From Bufo bufo (taxonomy: Eukaryota > Chordata > Amphibia > Anura > Bufonidae), in NCBI RefSeq assembly GCF_905171765.1, contig NC_053397.1:1444946-1508945 (forward strand): a stretch of DNA of 64,000 bases. Direction: 5' to 3'. How positions within the stretch are numbered: position 1 is the stretch's first letter; each line of letters begins with the position of its first letter. Both the position numbers and the translations under genes were made by a program. This document shows positions 45,588 to 64,000 of the stretch, piece after piece. Under the pieces are notes generated by a model. That model was not told where the DNA came from and ran no database searches. It saw only the letters and a program-made list of their open reading frames with translations.

Positions 45588-46929
45588 GTGCAGTGAGACT
45601 ATGGACTCTTTACTGTAAGAGCAGTGAGACTATGGACTCTACTGTAAGAGCAGTGAGACTATGGACTCTATACTGTAAGAGCAGTGAGACTATGGACTCT
45701 TTACTGTAAGAGCAGTGAGACTATGGACTTTACTGTAAGAGCAGTGAGACTATGGACTCTACTGTAAGAGCAGTGAGACTATGGACTCTTTACTGTAAGA
45801 GCAGTGAGACTATGGACTCTTTACTGTAAGAGCAGTGAGACTATGGACTCTGTACGGTAAGAGCAGTGAGACTATGGACTCTTTACTGTAAGAGCAGTGA
45901 GACTATGGACTCTACTGTAAGAGCAGTGAGACTATGGACTATATACTGTAAGAGCAGTGAGACTATGGACTCTATACTGTAAGAGCAGTGAGACTATGGA
46001 CTCTTTACTGTAAGAGCAGTGAGACTATGGACTCTACTGTAAGAGCAGTGAGACTATGGACTCTTTACTGTAAGAGCAGTGAGACTATGGACTCTTTACT
46101 GTAAGAGCAGTGAGACTATGGACTCTATACTGTAAGAGCAGTGAGACTATGGACTCTTTACTGTAAGAGCAGTGAGACTATGGACTCTATACTGTAAGAG
46201 CAGTGAGACTATGGACTCTATACTGTAAGAGCAGTGAGTCTATGGACTCTTTACTGTAAGAGCAGTGAGACTATGGACTCTATACTGTAAGAGCAGTGAG
46301 ACTATGGACTCTTTACTGTAAGAGCAGTGAGACTATGGACTCTATACTGTAAGAGCGGTGAGACTATGGACTCTTTACTGTAAGAGCGGTGAGACTATGG
46401 ACTCTTTACTGTAAGAGCAGTGAGACTATGGACTCTTTACTGTAAGAGCAGTGAGACTATGGACTCTTTACTGTAAGAGCGGTGAGACTATGGACTCTTT
46501 ACTGTAAGAGCGGTGAGACTATGGACTCTTTACTGTAAGAGCAGTGAGACTATGGACTCTTTACTGTAAGAGCAGTGAGACTATGGACTCTTTACTGTAA
46601 GAGCAGTGAGACTATGGACTCTTTACTGTAAGAGCAGTGAGACTATGGACTCTTTACTGTAAGAGCAGTGAGACTATGGACTCTTTACTGTAAGGGCAGT
46701 GAGACTATGGACTCTTTACTGTAAGAGCAGTGAGACTATGGACTCTTTACTGTAAGAGCAGTGAGACTATGGACTCTTTACTGTAAGAGCAGTGAGACTA
46801 TGGACTCTTTACTGTAAGAGCAGTGAGACTATGGACTCTATACTGTAAGAGCAGTGAGACTATGGACTCTGTACTGTAAGAGCAGTGAGACTATGGACTC
46901 TTTACTGTAAGAGCAGAGAGACTATGGAC
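45588..46929. repeat. 31-bp minisatellite, block 3 (about 43 copies)
   Basis: Same unit as blocks 1 and 2, with an added GAGCGGTGAG variant in several copies (46,350-46,510). Ends where the G-rich array begins. Confidence 0.97.
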
Positions 46930-48440
46930 TGGGAGGGGAGGGGGCAGAGGAGTCAGGGGGGGGGAGGTGAGGGGTGGGGCTGAGGAGTCTTGGGGGAAGG
47001 GAGGGGGGGACAGAGGAGTCTGGGGGAAGGGAGGGGGGACAGAGGAGTCTGGGGGAAGGGAGGGGGGACAGAGGAGTCTGGGGGAAGGGAGGGGGGACAG
47101 AGGAGTCTGGGGGAAGGGAGGGGGGAAAGAGGAGTCTGGGGGAAGGGAGGGGGGACAGAGGAGTCTGGGGGAAGGGAGGGGGGACAGAGGAGTCTGGGGG
47201 AAGGGAGGGGGGACAGAGGAGTCTGGGGGAAGGGAGGGGGGACAGAGGAGTCTGGGGGAAGGGAGGGGGGGACAGAGGAGTCTGGGGGAAGGGAGGGGGG
47301 ACAGAGGAGTCTGGGGGAAGGGAGGGGGGACAGAGGAGTCTGGGGGAAGGGAGGGGGGACAGAGGAGTCTGGGGGAAGGGAGGGGGGACAGAGGAGTCTG
47401 GGGGAAGGGAAGGGGGACAGAGGAGTCTGGGGGAAGGGAAGGGGGGATATAGTAGTCGGGGGGGGGGGGGGAACAGAGGAATCTGGGGGGGAACAGAGAA
47501 GTCTGGGGGGGAACAGAGGAGGCTGGGGGGGACAGAGGAGTCTGGGGGGGACAGAGGAGTCTGGGGGGGACAGAGGAGTCTGGGGGGGACAGAGGAGTCG
47601 GGGTGGGGTGGGGGGGAACAGAGGAGTCTGGGTGGGGGGAACAGAGGAGTCTGGGTGGGGTGGGGGGGAACAGAGGAGTCTGGGTGGGGTGGGGGGGAAC
47701 AGAGGAGTCTGGGTGGGGGGGGACAGAGGAGTCTGGGTGGGGTGGGGGGGAACAGAGGAGTCTGGGTGGGGGGAACAGAGGAGTCTGGGTGGGGTGGGGG
47801 GGGACAGAGGAGTCTGTGGGGGGGGGGGGGGGGGGGGGGGGGGTAAGAGGAGTCTGGGGGGTGGGTGTGGACAGAGGAGTCTTGGGGGTGGGTGGAGGGG
47901 GGGACAGAGGAGTCTTGGGGGTGGGTGGAGGGGGGGACAGAGGAGTCTTTGGGGTGGGTGTGGTGGTTCAGGAGTCTGGGGGGTGGGTGGAGGGGGGGAC
48001 AGAGGAGTCTTGGGGGGGTGGGTGGGACAGAGGAGTCTTGGGGGTGGGTGGAGGGGGGACAGAGGAGTCTTGGGGGGTGGTGAGGGGGGGACAGAGGAGT
48101 CTTGGTGGGAGGTGAGGAGGGGACAGAGGAGTCTTGGGGGTGGTGAGGGGGGGACAGAGGAGTCTTTGGGGTGGGTGTGGTGGTTCAGGAGTCTGGGGGG
48201 TGGGTGGAGGGGGGGACAGAGGAGTCTTGGGGGGGTGGGTGGGACAGAGGAGTCTTGGGGGTGGGTGGAGGGGGGACAGAGGAGTCTTGGGGGGGAGGTG
48301 AGGGGGGGACAGAGGAGTCTTGGTGGGAGGTGAGGAGGGGACAGAGGAGTCTTGGGGGGGAGGTGAGGGGGGACAGAGGAGTCTGGGTGTGTGGGGGGGG
48401 GGCGGACGGAGGGGTCTGGGGGGGGGGGGGCATAGCAGTC
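46930..48440. repeat. G-rich minisatellite, about 25-30 bp units
   Basis: Core ACAGAGGAGTCTGGGGG with variable spacers: AAGGGAGGGGGG in the first third, plain G-runs in the middle, TGGGTGGAGGGGG later. A homopolymer-like stretch of about 22 G is at 47,819-47,843. Practically all guanine runs lie on the + strand, giving many possible G-quadruplexes. Open frames on either strand are artefacts. Confidence 0.95.
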
Positions 48441-48469
48441 TGGCGTGGGGGAGGTAGAGGAGTTTGGGG

Positions 48470-48830
48470 GAGGGGTCATGTGACCAGATCCCATAATCAA
48501 ATGCGGCCCGATGAAAGGAAACAATGGCGGCGGCGGGCAGGGTCTGTTTCTTTATTACCATGGCTACGGACGGATGCCCGGAGAGTCCATAACCTGAGCC
48601 CCGCCCTCTTCCGCCTCACGTACAATGTGATTGATCAGAGTACGAGTCATGCTAAGCCAGTGAATAATTGACAGGCGGACGAACCAATCAGCGTGCAGGT
48701 GTGCGTGCTGAGCAGCCAATCGGGTGCAGGTTTGGGTGGCAGCGAAGCGTCTCCTCCGGCGGCCGGCGAGCGGAGGATCGTGTGTGCGGTAATAGTGCGT
48801 CTCCCCGGAAAGTATTCACACCCCGGGATT
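48470..48830 (+). promoter_or_regulatory. CpG-rich candidate promoter of EMC3
   Basis: CpG-dense, non-repetitive 360 bp upstream of EMC3. It contains GTCATGTGAC (48,475-48,484, E-box type), AACAATGGCGGC (48,520-48,531, YY1-like), and CCAAT at 48,684-48,688 and 48,716-48,720. A non-coding first exon could end near 48,788 before GTAATAG, but this donor is a guess. Assignment to EMC3 rests on position and orientation; a divergent gene to the left is possible. Confidence 0.55.
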
Positions 48831-48869
48831 GTGAGGTCATAGAATGTCCCGTATTCCATCACCATTATT

Positions 48870-49125
48870 ACATCATACAGGGCTGTAGAGAAGTATTCAC
48901 ACCCGGGGGTGAGGTCTTATCCGTCATCATACAGGGCTGTAGAGTAGTATTCACACCCGGGGGTGAGGTCTTATCCGTCATCATACAGGGCTGTAGAGAA
49001 GTATTCACACCCGGGGGTGAGGTCTTATCCATCGTCATACAGGGCTGTAGAGAAGTATTCACACCCGGGGTGAGGTCTTATCCGTCGTCATACAGGGCTG
49101 TAGAGTAGTATTCACACCCTGTTGT
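48870..49125. repeat. 54-bp tandem repeat, about 4.5 copies
   Basis: Unit TACAGGGCTGTAGAGAAG, TATTCACACCCGGGGGTGAG, GTCTTATCCGTCATCA. Copies are spaced 54 bp (for example 48,881 and 48,935). Confidence 0.93.
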
Positions 49126-49237
49126 CTCCGAGGACCGGGCCATTTTGTGTCCTGCAGACTTGTCTGAGATGTTTGTGGAGGAGCCGCTCTGTTAGTTAAA
49201 GGGGTCTTCTGGTATTTTTTTTACTGATGATCTCTCC

Positions 49238-50345
49238 TCAGGATGGACCGGCCCTCAGGATGGACCTGCCCTTCAGGATGGACCCGCCCTCAGGATGGAC
49301 CCGCCCTCAGGATGGACCCGCCCTCTGGATGGACCCGCCCTCTGGATGGACCCGAGCTCAGGAAGGACCCGAGCTCAGGATGGACCGGCCCTCAGGATGG
49401 ACCGGCCCTCAGGATGGACCTGCCCTCAGGATGGACCTGCCCTCAGGATGGACCTGAGCTCAGGATGGACCTGCCCTCAGGATGGACCTGCCCTCAGGAT
49501 GGACCTGCCCTCAGGATGGACCTGCCCTCAGGATGGACCTGCCCTCAGGATGGACCTGCGCTCAGGATGGACCTGCCTTCAGGATGGACCTGCCCTCAGG
49601 ATGGACCTGCCCTCAGGATGGACCGGCCCTCAGGATGGACCTGCCCTCAGGATGGACCTGCCCTCAGGATGGACCTGCGCTCAGGATGGACCTGCGCTCA
49701 GGATGGACCTGCCTTCAGGATGGACCTGCCCTCAGGATGGACCTGCCCTCAGGATGGACCTGCGCTCAGGATGGACCTGCCCTCAGGATGGACCTGCCCT
49801 CAGGATGGACCTGCGCTCAGGATGGACCTGCGCTCAGGATGGACCTGCCCTCAGGATGGACCTGCCCTCAGGATGGACCTGCCCTCAGGATGGACCTGCC
49901 CTCAGGATGGACCTGCGCTCAGGATGGACCTGCGCTCAGGATGGACCTGCGCTCAGGATGGACCTGCGCTCAGGATGGACCTGCGCTCAGGATGGACCTG
50001 CGCTCAGGATGGACCTGCCCTCAGGATGGACCTGCCCTCAGGATGGACCTGCCCTCAGGATGGACCTGCGCTCAGGATGGACCTGCGCTCAGGATGGACC
50101 TGCGCTCAGGATGGACCTGCGCTCAGGATGGACCTGCGCTCAGGATGGACCTGCGCTCAGGATGGACCTGCCCCCAGGATGGACCTGCCCCCAGGATGGA
50201 CCTGCCCCCAGGATGGACCTGCCCCCAGGATGGACCTGCGCTCAGGATGGACCTGCGCTCAGGATGGACCTGCCCTCAGGATGGACCTGCCCTCAGGATG
50301 GACCTGCCCTCAGGATGGACCTGCCCTCAGGATGGACCTGCGCAC
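49238..50345. repeat. 17-bp minisatellite (about 65 copies)
   Basis: Unit GGATGGACCTGCCCTCA, with variants GCGCTCA, GCCCCCA, GAGCTCA and CCGG. No + frame stop occurs in the unit, so all three frames are open for about 370 codons. Not coding. Lies in the presumed EMC3 intron between promoter and first coding exon. Confidence 0.97.
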
Positions 50346-50760
50346 GAGATAGAGATGTGTTCCAGACTGACACGCATCAGCTCCGGTCATACACAGCATC
50401 GCGCATCCTTCCGGTCATGCGCACCACCACAACCCAGCGCTTCAGCCTCCGGACGGCCGGGAACTCGGCAGAAGGATCCTCCCACATACTTTTGGCGGTC
50501 TTTTTGTCATTACCCTCGGGGTATAAATACCCCACACATGCAGATTCTATGCAATATGCTCCTGATGAAGGGACGTGCCTCTCCCGAAACGCGTTGATTT
50601 TTATACTACAATAAAGACAACTGAGCAGAAGCCCCTTGTGATTGGCTGCCTTCATCTTGTAACAGGCTGGGGGGGTGGGGTTACAGGTGTGTTGTCCCGC
50701 CCCCTCGTGGAGTACCAGTCTCCGATACTTCTGTATTTGATGTGATACAGGTATCTTTAT
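50346..50760 (+). mobile_element. Repeat fragment with hammerhead-like motif
   Basis: The sequence around 50,520-50,620 has a TATAAATACCCC box, a hammerhead-like core and AATAAAG, the same arrangement as in the segment at 44.4-45.6 kb but on the other strand. No ORF was recognised. Class tentative (Penelope/retrozyme-like). Confidence 0.4.
50557..50600 (+). ncRNA. Hammerhead ribozyme-like motif with intact core
   Basis: CTGATGA at 50,562-50,568, stem II GGGA...TCCC, GAAA at 50,586-50,589, minimal stem III ACGCGT, then T as the cleavage position. Stem I is weak: CT pairs with GA, then there is a C/T mismatch. All catalytic-core positions are conserved. Activity would be doubtful for a single monomer because stems I and III are short. 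Confidence 0.5.
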
Positions 50761-51058
50761 ACTCACTCTTACGTTTATGCTCTATATATATATATTATAT
50801 TTACCTGCTGTATATCGGCTCCACGGAGGACGGCCCCTGGACACCAAGCATTTCTTCTACTATTACACATACACTATCTACAGGTATTGGCGCTCGCTTC
50901 GGGTTTTCAGGAATAGGCGGATTTGGGTGGCATCTACCATTAACCCTCCCATCTCCTTCTATCAGCCTCTACACTACACTTACTCCCACCATCCTCTGAC
51001 GGGTCTTCTGGACTCATTTCCACTAGATCCGATTAACCCTCAAACCCTCTTTCATCTC
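50761..51058. other. Unassigned intronic sequence
   Basis: A short TA run at 50,784-50,796, then mixed sequence. No gene or repeat was recognised. Confidence 0.4.
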
Positions 51059-51286
51059 TCAGGATAGGTCACCAGTATGTGATCAGTGAGGGTCCGACAC
51101 CCGGGACCCCCGCCCATCAGCCTTCTGTCTGCTCACCAAGCACAGCGCCGTCCATTGTGTAGTGGCCGTGCTTGGTATCGCACTCGGCCCCCTTCTCTTC
51201 TATAGGGTGAGCTGCACCACTGACAGCTGATGGGCGGGGGTCCCGGGCGTCAGACCCCCCAATCACATACTGGTGGACTATCCTGA
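51059..51286. mobile_element. MITE with about 55-bp inverted repeats
   Basis: Ends TCAGGATAGGTCACCAGTAT and ATACTGGTGGACTATCCTGA; the arms continue with CCCGGGACCCCCGCCCATCAG and its complement. 228 bp long, ending about 60 bp before the EMC3 coding exon. Common in frog sequence as recalled; superfamily not assigned. Confidence 0.8.
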
Positions 51287-51299
51287 ACCCTTTTTCTGA

Positions 51300-58935
<7,636 letters not shown>

Positions 58936-61900
58936 GCCTAGATTGTTAGCTCCTGATCTCCATGGGAGGTGTAGTAGATTGTTAGCTCCTGTGCTCCATG
59001 GGAGGTGTAGTAGATTGTTAGCTCCTGATCTCCATGAGAGGTGTAGTAGATGGTTAGCTCCTGATCTCCATGGGAGGTATAGTAGATTGTTAGCTCCTGA
59101 TCTCCATGGGAGGTGTAGTAGATTGTTAGCTCCTGATCTCCATGGGAGGTGTAGTAGATGGTTAGCTCCTGATCTCCATGGGAGGTGTAGTAGATGGTTA
59201 GCTCCATGGGAGGTGTAGTAGATTGTTAGCTCCTGATCTCCATGGGAGGTGTAGTAGATTGTTAGCTCCTGCGCTCCATGGGAGGTGTAGTAGATTGTTA
59301 GCTCCTGATCTTTATGGGAGGTGTAGTAGATTGTTAGCTCCTGCGCTCCATGGGAGGTGTAGTAGATGGTTAGCTCCTGATCTCCATGGGAGGTGTAGTA
59401 GATTGTTAACTCCTGTGCTCCATGGGAGGTGTAGTAGATGGTTAGCTCCTGATCTCCATGGGAGGTGTAGTAGATTGTTAGCTCCTGATCTCCATGGGAG
59501 GTGTAGTAGATTGTTAGCTCCTGATCTCCATGGGAGGTGTAGTAGATTGTTAGCTCCTGCGCTACCTGGGAGGTGTAGTAGATGGTTAGCTCCTGATCTC
59601 CATGGGAGGTGTAGTAGATTGTTAGCTCCTGTGCTCCATGGGAGGTGTAGTAGATGGTTAGCTCCTGCGCTCCATGGGAGGTGTAGTAGATTGTTAGCTC
59701 CTGATCTCCATGGGAGGTGTAGTAGATTGTTAGCTCCTGATCTCCATGGGAGGTGTAGTAGATGGTTAGCCCCTGTGCTCCATGGGAGGTGTAGTAGATG
59801 GTTAGCTCCTGATCTCCATGGGAGGTGTAGTAGATTGTTAGCTCCTGATCTCTATGGGAGGTGTAGTAGATTGTTAGCTCCTGATCTCCATGGGACGTGT
59901 AGTAGATTGTTAGCTCCTGCGCTCCATGGGAGGTGTAGTAGATTGTAAGCTCCTGATCTCCATGGGAGGTGTAGTAGATGGTTAGCTCCTGATCTCCATG
60001 GGAGGTGTAGTAGATTGTTAGCTCCTGATCTCCATGGGAGGTGTAGTAGATTGTTAGCTCCTGCGCTCCATGGGAGGTGTAGTAGATTGTTAGCTCCTGC
60101 GCTCCATGGGAGGTGTAGTAGATTGTTAGCTCCTGATCTCCATGGGAGGTGTAGTAGATTGTTAGCTCCTGTGCTCCATGGGAGGTGTAGTAGATTGTAA
60201 GCTCCTGATCTCCATGGGAGGTGTAGTAGATGGTTAGCTCCTGATCTCCATGGGAGGTGTAGTAGATGGTTAGCTCCTGCGCTCCATGGGAGGTGTAGTA
60301 GATTGTTCGCTCCTGATCTACATGGGAGGTGTAGTAGATTGTTAGCTCCTGATCTCCATGGGAGGTGTAGTAGATTGTTAGCTCCTGCGCTTCATGGGAG
60401 GTGTAGTAGATTGTTAGCTCCTGATCTCCATGGGAGGTGTAGTAGATTGTTAGCTCCTGATCTCCATGGGAGGTGTAGTAGATGGTTAGCTCCTGATCTC
60501 CATGGGAGGTGTAGTAGATTGTTAGCTCCTGATCTCCATGGGAGGTGTAGTAGATTGTTAGCTCCTGTGCTCCATGGGAGGTGTAGTAGATTGTTAGCTC
60601 CTGATCTCCATGGGAGGTGTAGTAGATTGTTAGCTCTTGTGCTCCATGGGAGGTGTAGTAGATTGTTAGCTCCTGATCTCCATGGGAGGTGTAGTAGATT
60701 GTTAGCTCCTGATCTCCATGGGAGGTGTAGTAGATTGTTAGCTCCTGATCTCCATGGGAGGTGTAGTAGATTGTTAGCTCCTGCGCTCCATGGGAGGTGT
60801 AGTAGATTGTTAGCTCCTGATCTCCATGGGAGGTGTAGTAGATTGTTAGCTCATGATCTCCATGGGAGGTGTAGTAGATGGTTAGCTCCATGGGAGGTGT
60901 AGTAGATTGTTAGCTCCTGATCTCTATGGGAGGTGTAGTAGATGGTTAGCTCCTGTGCTCCATGGGAGGTGTAGTAGATGGTTAGCTCCTGATCTCCATG
61001 GGAGGTGTAGTAGATTGTTAGCTCCTGATCTCCATGGGAGGTGTAGTAGATTGTTAGCTCCTGATCTCCATGGGAGGTGTAGTAGATTGTTAGCTCCTGC
61101 GCTCCATGGGAGGTGTAGTAGATTGTTAGCTCCTGATCTCCATGGGAGGTGTAGTAGATTGTTAGCTCCTGATCTCCATGGGGGGTGTAGTAGATGGTTA
61201 GCTCCTGTGCTCCATGGGAGGTGTAGTAGATTGTTAGCTCCTGATCTCCATGGGAGGTGTAGTAGATTGTTAGCTCCTGCGCTCCATGGGAGGTGTAGTA
61301 GATTGTTAGCTCCTGATCTCCATGGGAGGTGTAGTAGATTGTTAGCTCCTGATCTCCATGGGAGGTGTAGTAGATGGTTAGCTCCATGGGAGGTGTAGTA
61401 GATTGTTAGCTCCTGATCTCTATGGGAGGTGTAGTAGATGGTTAGCTCCTGTGCTCCATGGGAGGTGTAGTAGATGGTTAGCTCCTGATCTCCATGGGAG
61501 GTGTAGTAGATTGTTAGCTCCTGATCTCCATGGGAGGTGTAGTAGATTGTTAGATCCTGATCTCCATGGGAGGTGTAGTAGATTGTTAGCTCCTGCGCTC
61601 CATGGGAGGTGTAGTAGATTGTTAGCTCCTGCGCTCCATGGGAGGTGTAGTAGATTGTTAGCTCCTGATCTCCATGGGAGGTGTAATAGATTGTTAGCTC
61701 CTGTGCTCCATGGGAGGTGTAGTAGATTGTAAGCTCCTGATCTCCATGGGAGGTGTAGTAGATGGTTAGCTCCTGATCTCCATGGGAGGTGTAGTAGATG
61801 GTTAGCTCCTGCGCTCCATGGGAGGTGTAGTAGATTGTTCGCTCCTGATCTACATGGGAGGTGTAGTAGATTGTTGGCTCCTGTGCTCCATGGGAGGTGT

Positions 61901-63304
61901 AGTAGATTGTTAGCTCCTGATCTCCATGGGAGGTGTAGTAGATTGTTAGCTCCTGATCTCCATGGGAGGTGTAGTAGATTGTTAGCTCCTGTGCTCCATG
62001 GGAGGTGTAGTAGATTGTTAGCTCCTGTGCTCCATGGGAGGTGTAGTAGATTGTTAGCTCCTGATCTCCATGAGAGGTGTAGTAGATTGTTAGCTCCTGT
62101 GCTCCATGGGATGTGTAGTAGATTGTTAGCTCCTGATCTCCATGGGAGGTGTAGTAGATTGTTAGCTTCTGATCTCCATGGGAGGTGTAGTAGATTGTTA
62201 GCTCCTGCGCTCCATGGGAGGTGTAGTAGATTGTTAGCTCCTGATCTCCATGGGAGGTGTAGTAGATTGTTAGCTCCTGATCTCCATGGGAGGTGTAGTA
62301 GATGGTTAGCTCCATGGGAGGTGTAGTAGATTGTTAGCTCCTGATTTCTATGGGAGGTGTAGTAGATGGTTAGCTCCTGTGCTCCATGGGAGGTGTAGTA
62401 GATGGTTAGCTCCTGATCTCCATGGGAGGTGTAGTAGATTGTTCGCTTCTGATCTCCATGGGAGGTGTAGTAGATTGTTAGCTCCTGATCTCCATGGGAG
62501 GTGTAGTAGATTGTTAGCTCCTGCGCTCCATGGGAGGTGTAGTAGATTGTTAGCTCCTGCGCTCCATGGGAGGTGTAGTAGATTGTTAGCTCCTGATCTC
62601 CATGGGAGGTGTAGTAGATTGTTAGCTCCTGATCTCCATGGGAGGTGTAGTAGATGGTTAGCTCCTGTGCTCCCTGGGAGGTGTAGTAGATTGTTAGCTC
62701 CTGTGCTCCATGGGAGGTGTAGTAGATTGTTAGCTCCTGCGCTCCATGGGAGGTGTAGTAGATGGTTAGCTCCTGATCTCCATGAGAGGTGTAGTAGATG
62801 GTTAGCTCCTGATCTCCATGGGAGGTATAGTAGATTGTTAGCTCCTGATCTCCATGGGAGGTGTAGTAGATTGTTAGCTCCTGATCTCCATGGGAGGTGT
62901 AGTAGATTGTTAGCTCCTGATCTCCATGGGAGGTGTAGTAGATGGTTAGCTCCATGGGAGGTGTAGTAGATGGTTAGCTCCTGATCTCCATGAGAGGTGT
63001 AGTAGATGGTTAGCTCCTGATCTCCATGGGAGGTGTAGTAGATGGTTAGCCCCTGATCTCCATGGGAGGTGTAGTAGATGGTTAGCTCCTGTGCTCCATG
63101 GGAGGTGTAGTAGATTGTTAGCTCCTGTGCTCCATGGGAGGTGTAGTAGATTGTTAGCTCCTGCGCTCCATGGGAGGTGTAGTAGATGGTTAGCTCCTGT
63201 GCTCCATGGGAGGTGTAGTAGATTGTTAGCTCCTGCGCTCCATGGGAGGTGTAGTAGATGGTTAGCTCCTGTGCTCCATGGGAGGTGTAGTAGATGGTTA
63301 GCTC
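58936..63304. repeat. 36-bp minisatellite, main block (about 120 copies)
   Basis: Unit ATTGTTAGCTCCTGATCTCC plus ATGGGAGGTGTAGTAG. Frequent variants are GATCTCC to GCGCTCC or GTGCTCC, and ATTG to ATGG. Because 36 is a multiple of three, both strands show very long open frames (up to 682 codons); these are artefacts. Five 28-bp units lacking 8 bp (GTTAGCTCCATGGG) occur at about 59,201, 60,885, 61,381, 62,309 and 62,949. Confidence 0.97.
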
Positions 63305-63782
63305 TGTTAGACAAGTCCTAACACTAAATACTACCTGTTATGCGCCATAATGATTGGATATTGGACCCACTCTGCCTTTTTCCATTTTTTGTGCCAAAAT
63401 GGCCTCCATTACAAGGGATGCAGGTACCCACATGCATGCTAAGCCCACTCCATACCCTTCCTGGTGCTAGACAGCTTCCAATGAATGTAGTGAGAGCAGC
63501 TACAGCTTTATACTGAAAGTAATTAAAATCACCCTATGGGGCAGACAGGCTGATTAGGAGCGCACGACTCGCCGGAGCGCCACATCTCCAGCATTGTAAA
63601 TCTGCAAGAAAAGGGGGTTAGTCAGCACCTCCCAGGTGCACGCCGCCATGGCAAAGACCTAGAGGGAAAAAAGAGACAATGCAGCAGCACTCTGCAAATC
63701 AGACAAAGTACAGCAATGCTTACAAAAATTGTTGTGCTTTGTCTGATTTGCAGAGTGCTGCTGCATTGTCTCTTTTTTTCCC
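63305..63782. other. Insertion in the 36-bp array, ending in a foldback
   Basis: About 478 bp of non-repeat DNA. No ORF or known family recognised. The right end (63,664-63,782) is a long inverted repeat. The array continues on the other side with CCATGGGAGG. Confidence 0.7.
63664..63782. repeat. Near-perfect inverted repeat, about 45-bp arms
   Basis: The arm GGGAAAAAAGAGACAATGCA...CAGACAAAG at 63,664-63,708 is matched by its complement at 63,737-63,782, with one extra T in the second arm. The loop is about 28 bp. Confidence 0.92.
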
Positions 63783-64000
63783 ATGGGAGGTGTAGTAGAT
63801 GGTTAGCTCCTGATCTCCATGGGAGGTGTAGTAGATTGTTAGCTCCTGATCTCCATGGGAGGTGTAGTAGATGGTAAGCTCCTGATCTCCATGGGAGGTG
63901 TAGTAGATTGTTAGCTCCTGATCTCCATGGGAGGTGTAGTAGATTGTTAGCTCCTGATCTCCATGGGAGGTGTAGTAGATGGTTAGCTCCTGATCTCCAT
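63783..64000. repeat. 36-bp minisatellite, continuing past the window end
   Basis: Six units of the same family as 58,936-63,304, same orientation. Confidence 0.95.

Noticed and set aside
46953..48524. Pro/Leu-rich 523-codon and Gly-rich 447-codon frames
   Set aside because: Translations of the G-rich minisatellite; low complexity on both strands.
49243..50614. Three overlapping frames of 369-439 codons with a DGPALRMDLPSGWTCPQ period
   Set aside because: Product of the 17-bp repeat, equal in all frames; no coding evidence.

Overview
This is a vertebrate nuclear sequence, most likely from an anuran amphibian. One host gene is certain: the 5' part of EMC3 on the + strand, encoding ER membrane protein complex subunit 3. 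It has three coding exons at 51,375-51,529, 52,915-52,972 and 53,077-53,170 and a CpG-rich candidate promoter near 48.5-48.8 kb. The amphibian assignment is an inference from the mixture of mobile elements: an L1-clade LINE, a Gmr1-like Ty3/gypsy element, very long hAT elements whose ends read GATGAGCGAATTTC, Tc1/mariner elements, TTAA-flanked MITEs and hammerhead-bearing repeats. No tRNA, rRNA or CRISPR was seen.

Layout. 1-862 is the 3' end of an LTR element. A 31-bp minisatellite then occurs in three blocks (1.2-3.3, 19.4-23.8 and 45.6-46.9 kb). The first gap is a 16-kb Gmr1-like LTR retrotransposon on the - strand (3,303-19,378). It holds two younger insertions: a 6.1-kb L1 with a 15-bp target-site duplication (5,571-11,695) and a 4.9-kb non-autonomous LTR element (12,917-17,780) whose ORF resembles a cold-shock domain. 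The second gap is a 20.6-kb composite hAT transposon (23,766-44,383) flanked by diverged copies of an 8-bp target site taken from the minisatellite. It holds two Tc1-like relics, a DD37E mariner-like element with a nearly complete transposase, a TTAA-flanked MITE, two LTR elements (one with an envelope-like fragment) and two internal minisatellites. A further segment with a hammerhead-like motif lies at 44.4-45.6 kb.

From 46.9 kb to the end almost everything outside EMC3 exons and promoter is tandem repeat: a G-rich 29-bp array, a 54-bp array, a 17-bp array, and then three arrays inside EMC3 introns. Two of these begin exactly at an EMC3 exon/intron boundary. The 31-bp repeat after the first coding exon and the 38-bp repeat after the third each contain the last exonic bases plus the GT donor, so the authentic 5' splice site has been copied about 40 and about 150 times. 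This is the most unusual observation in the window.

All transposon reading frames except the DD37E transposase are visibly broken. The very long open frames in the minisatellites (up to about 1,000 codons) follow from repeat periodicity and are not treated as genes.
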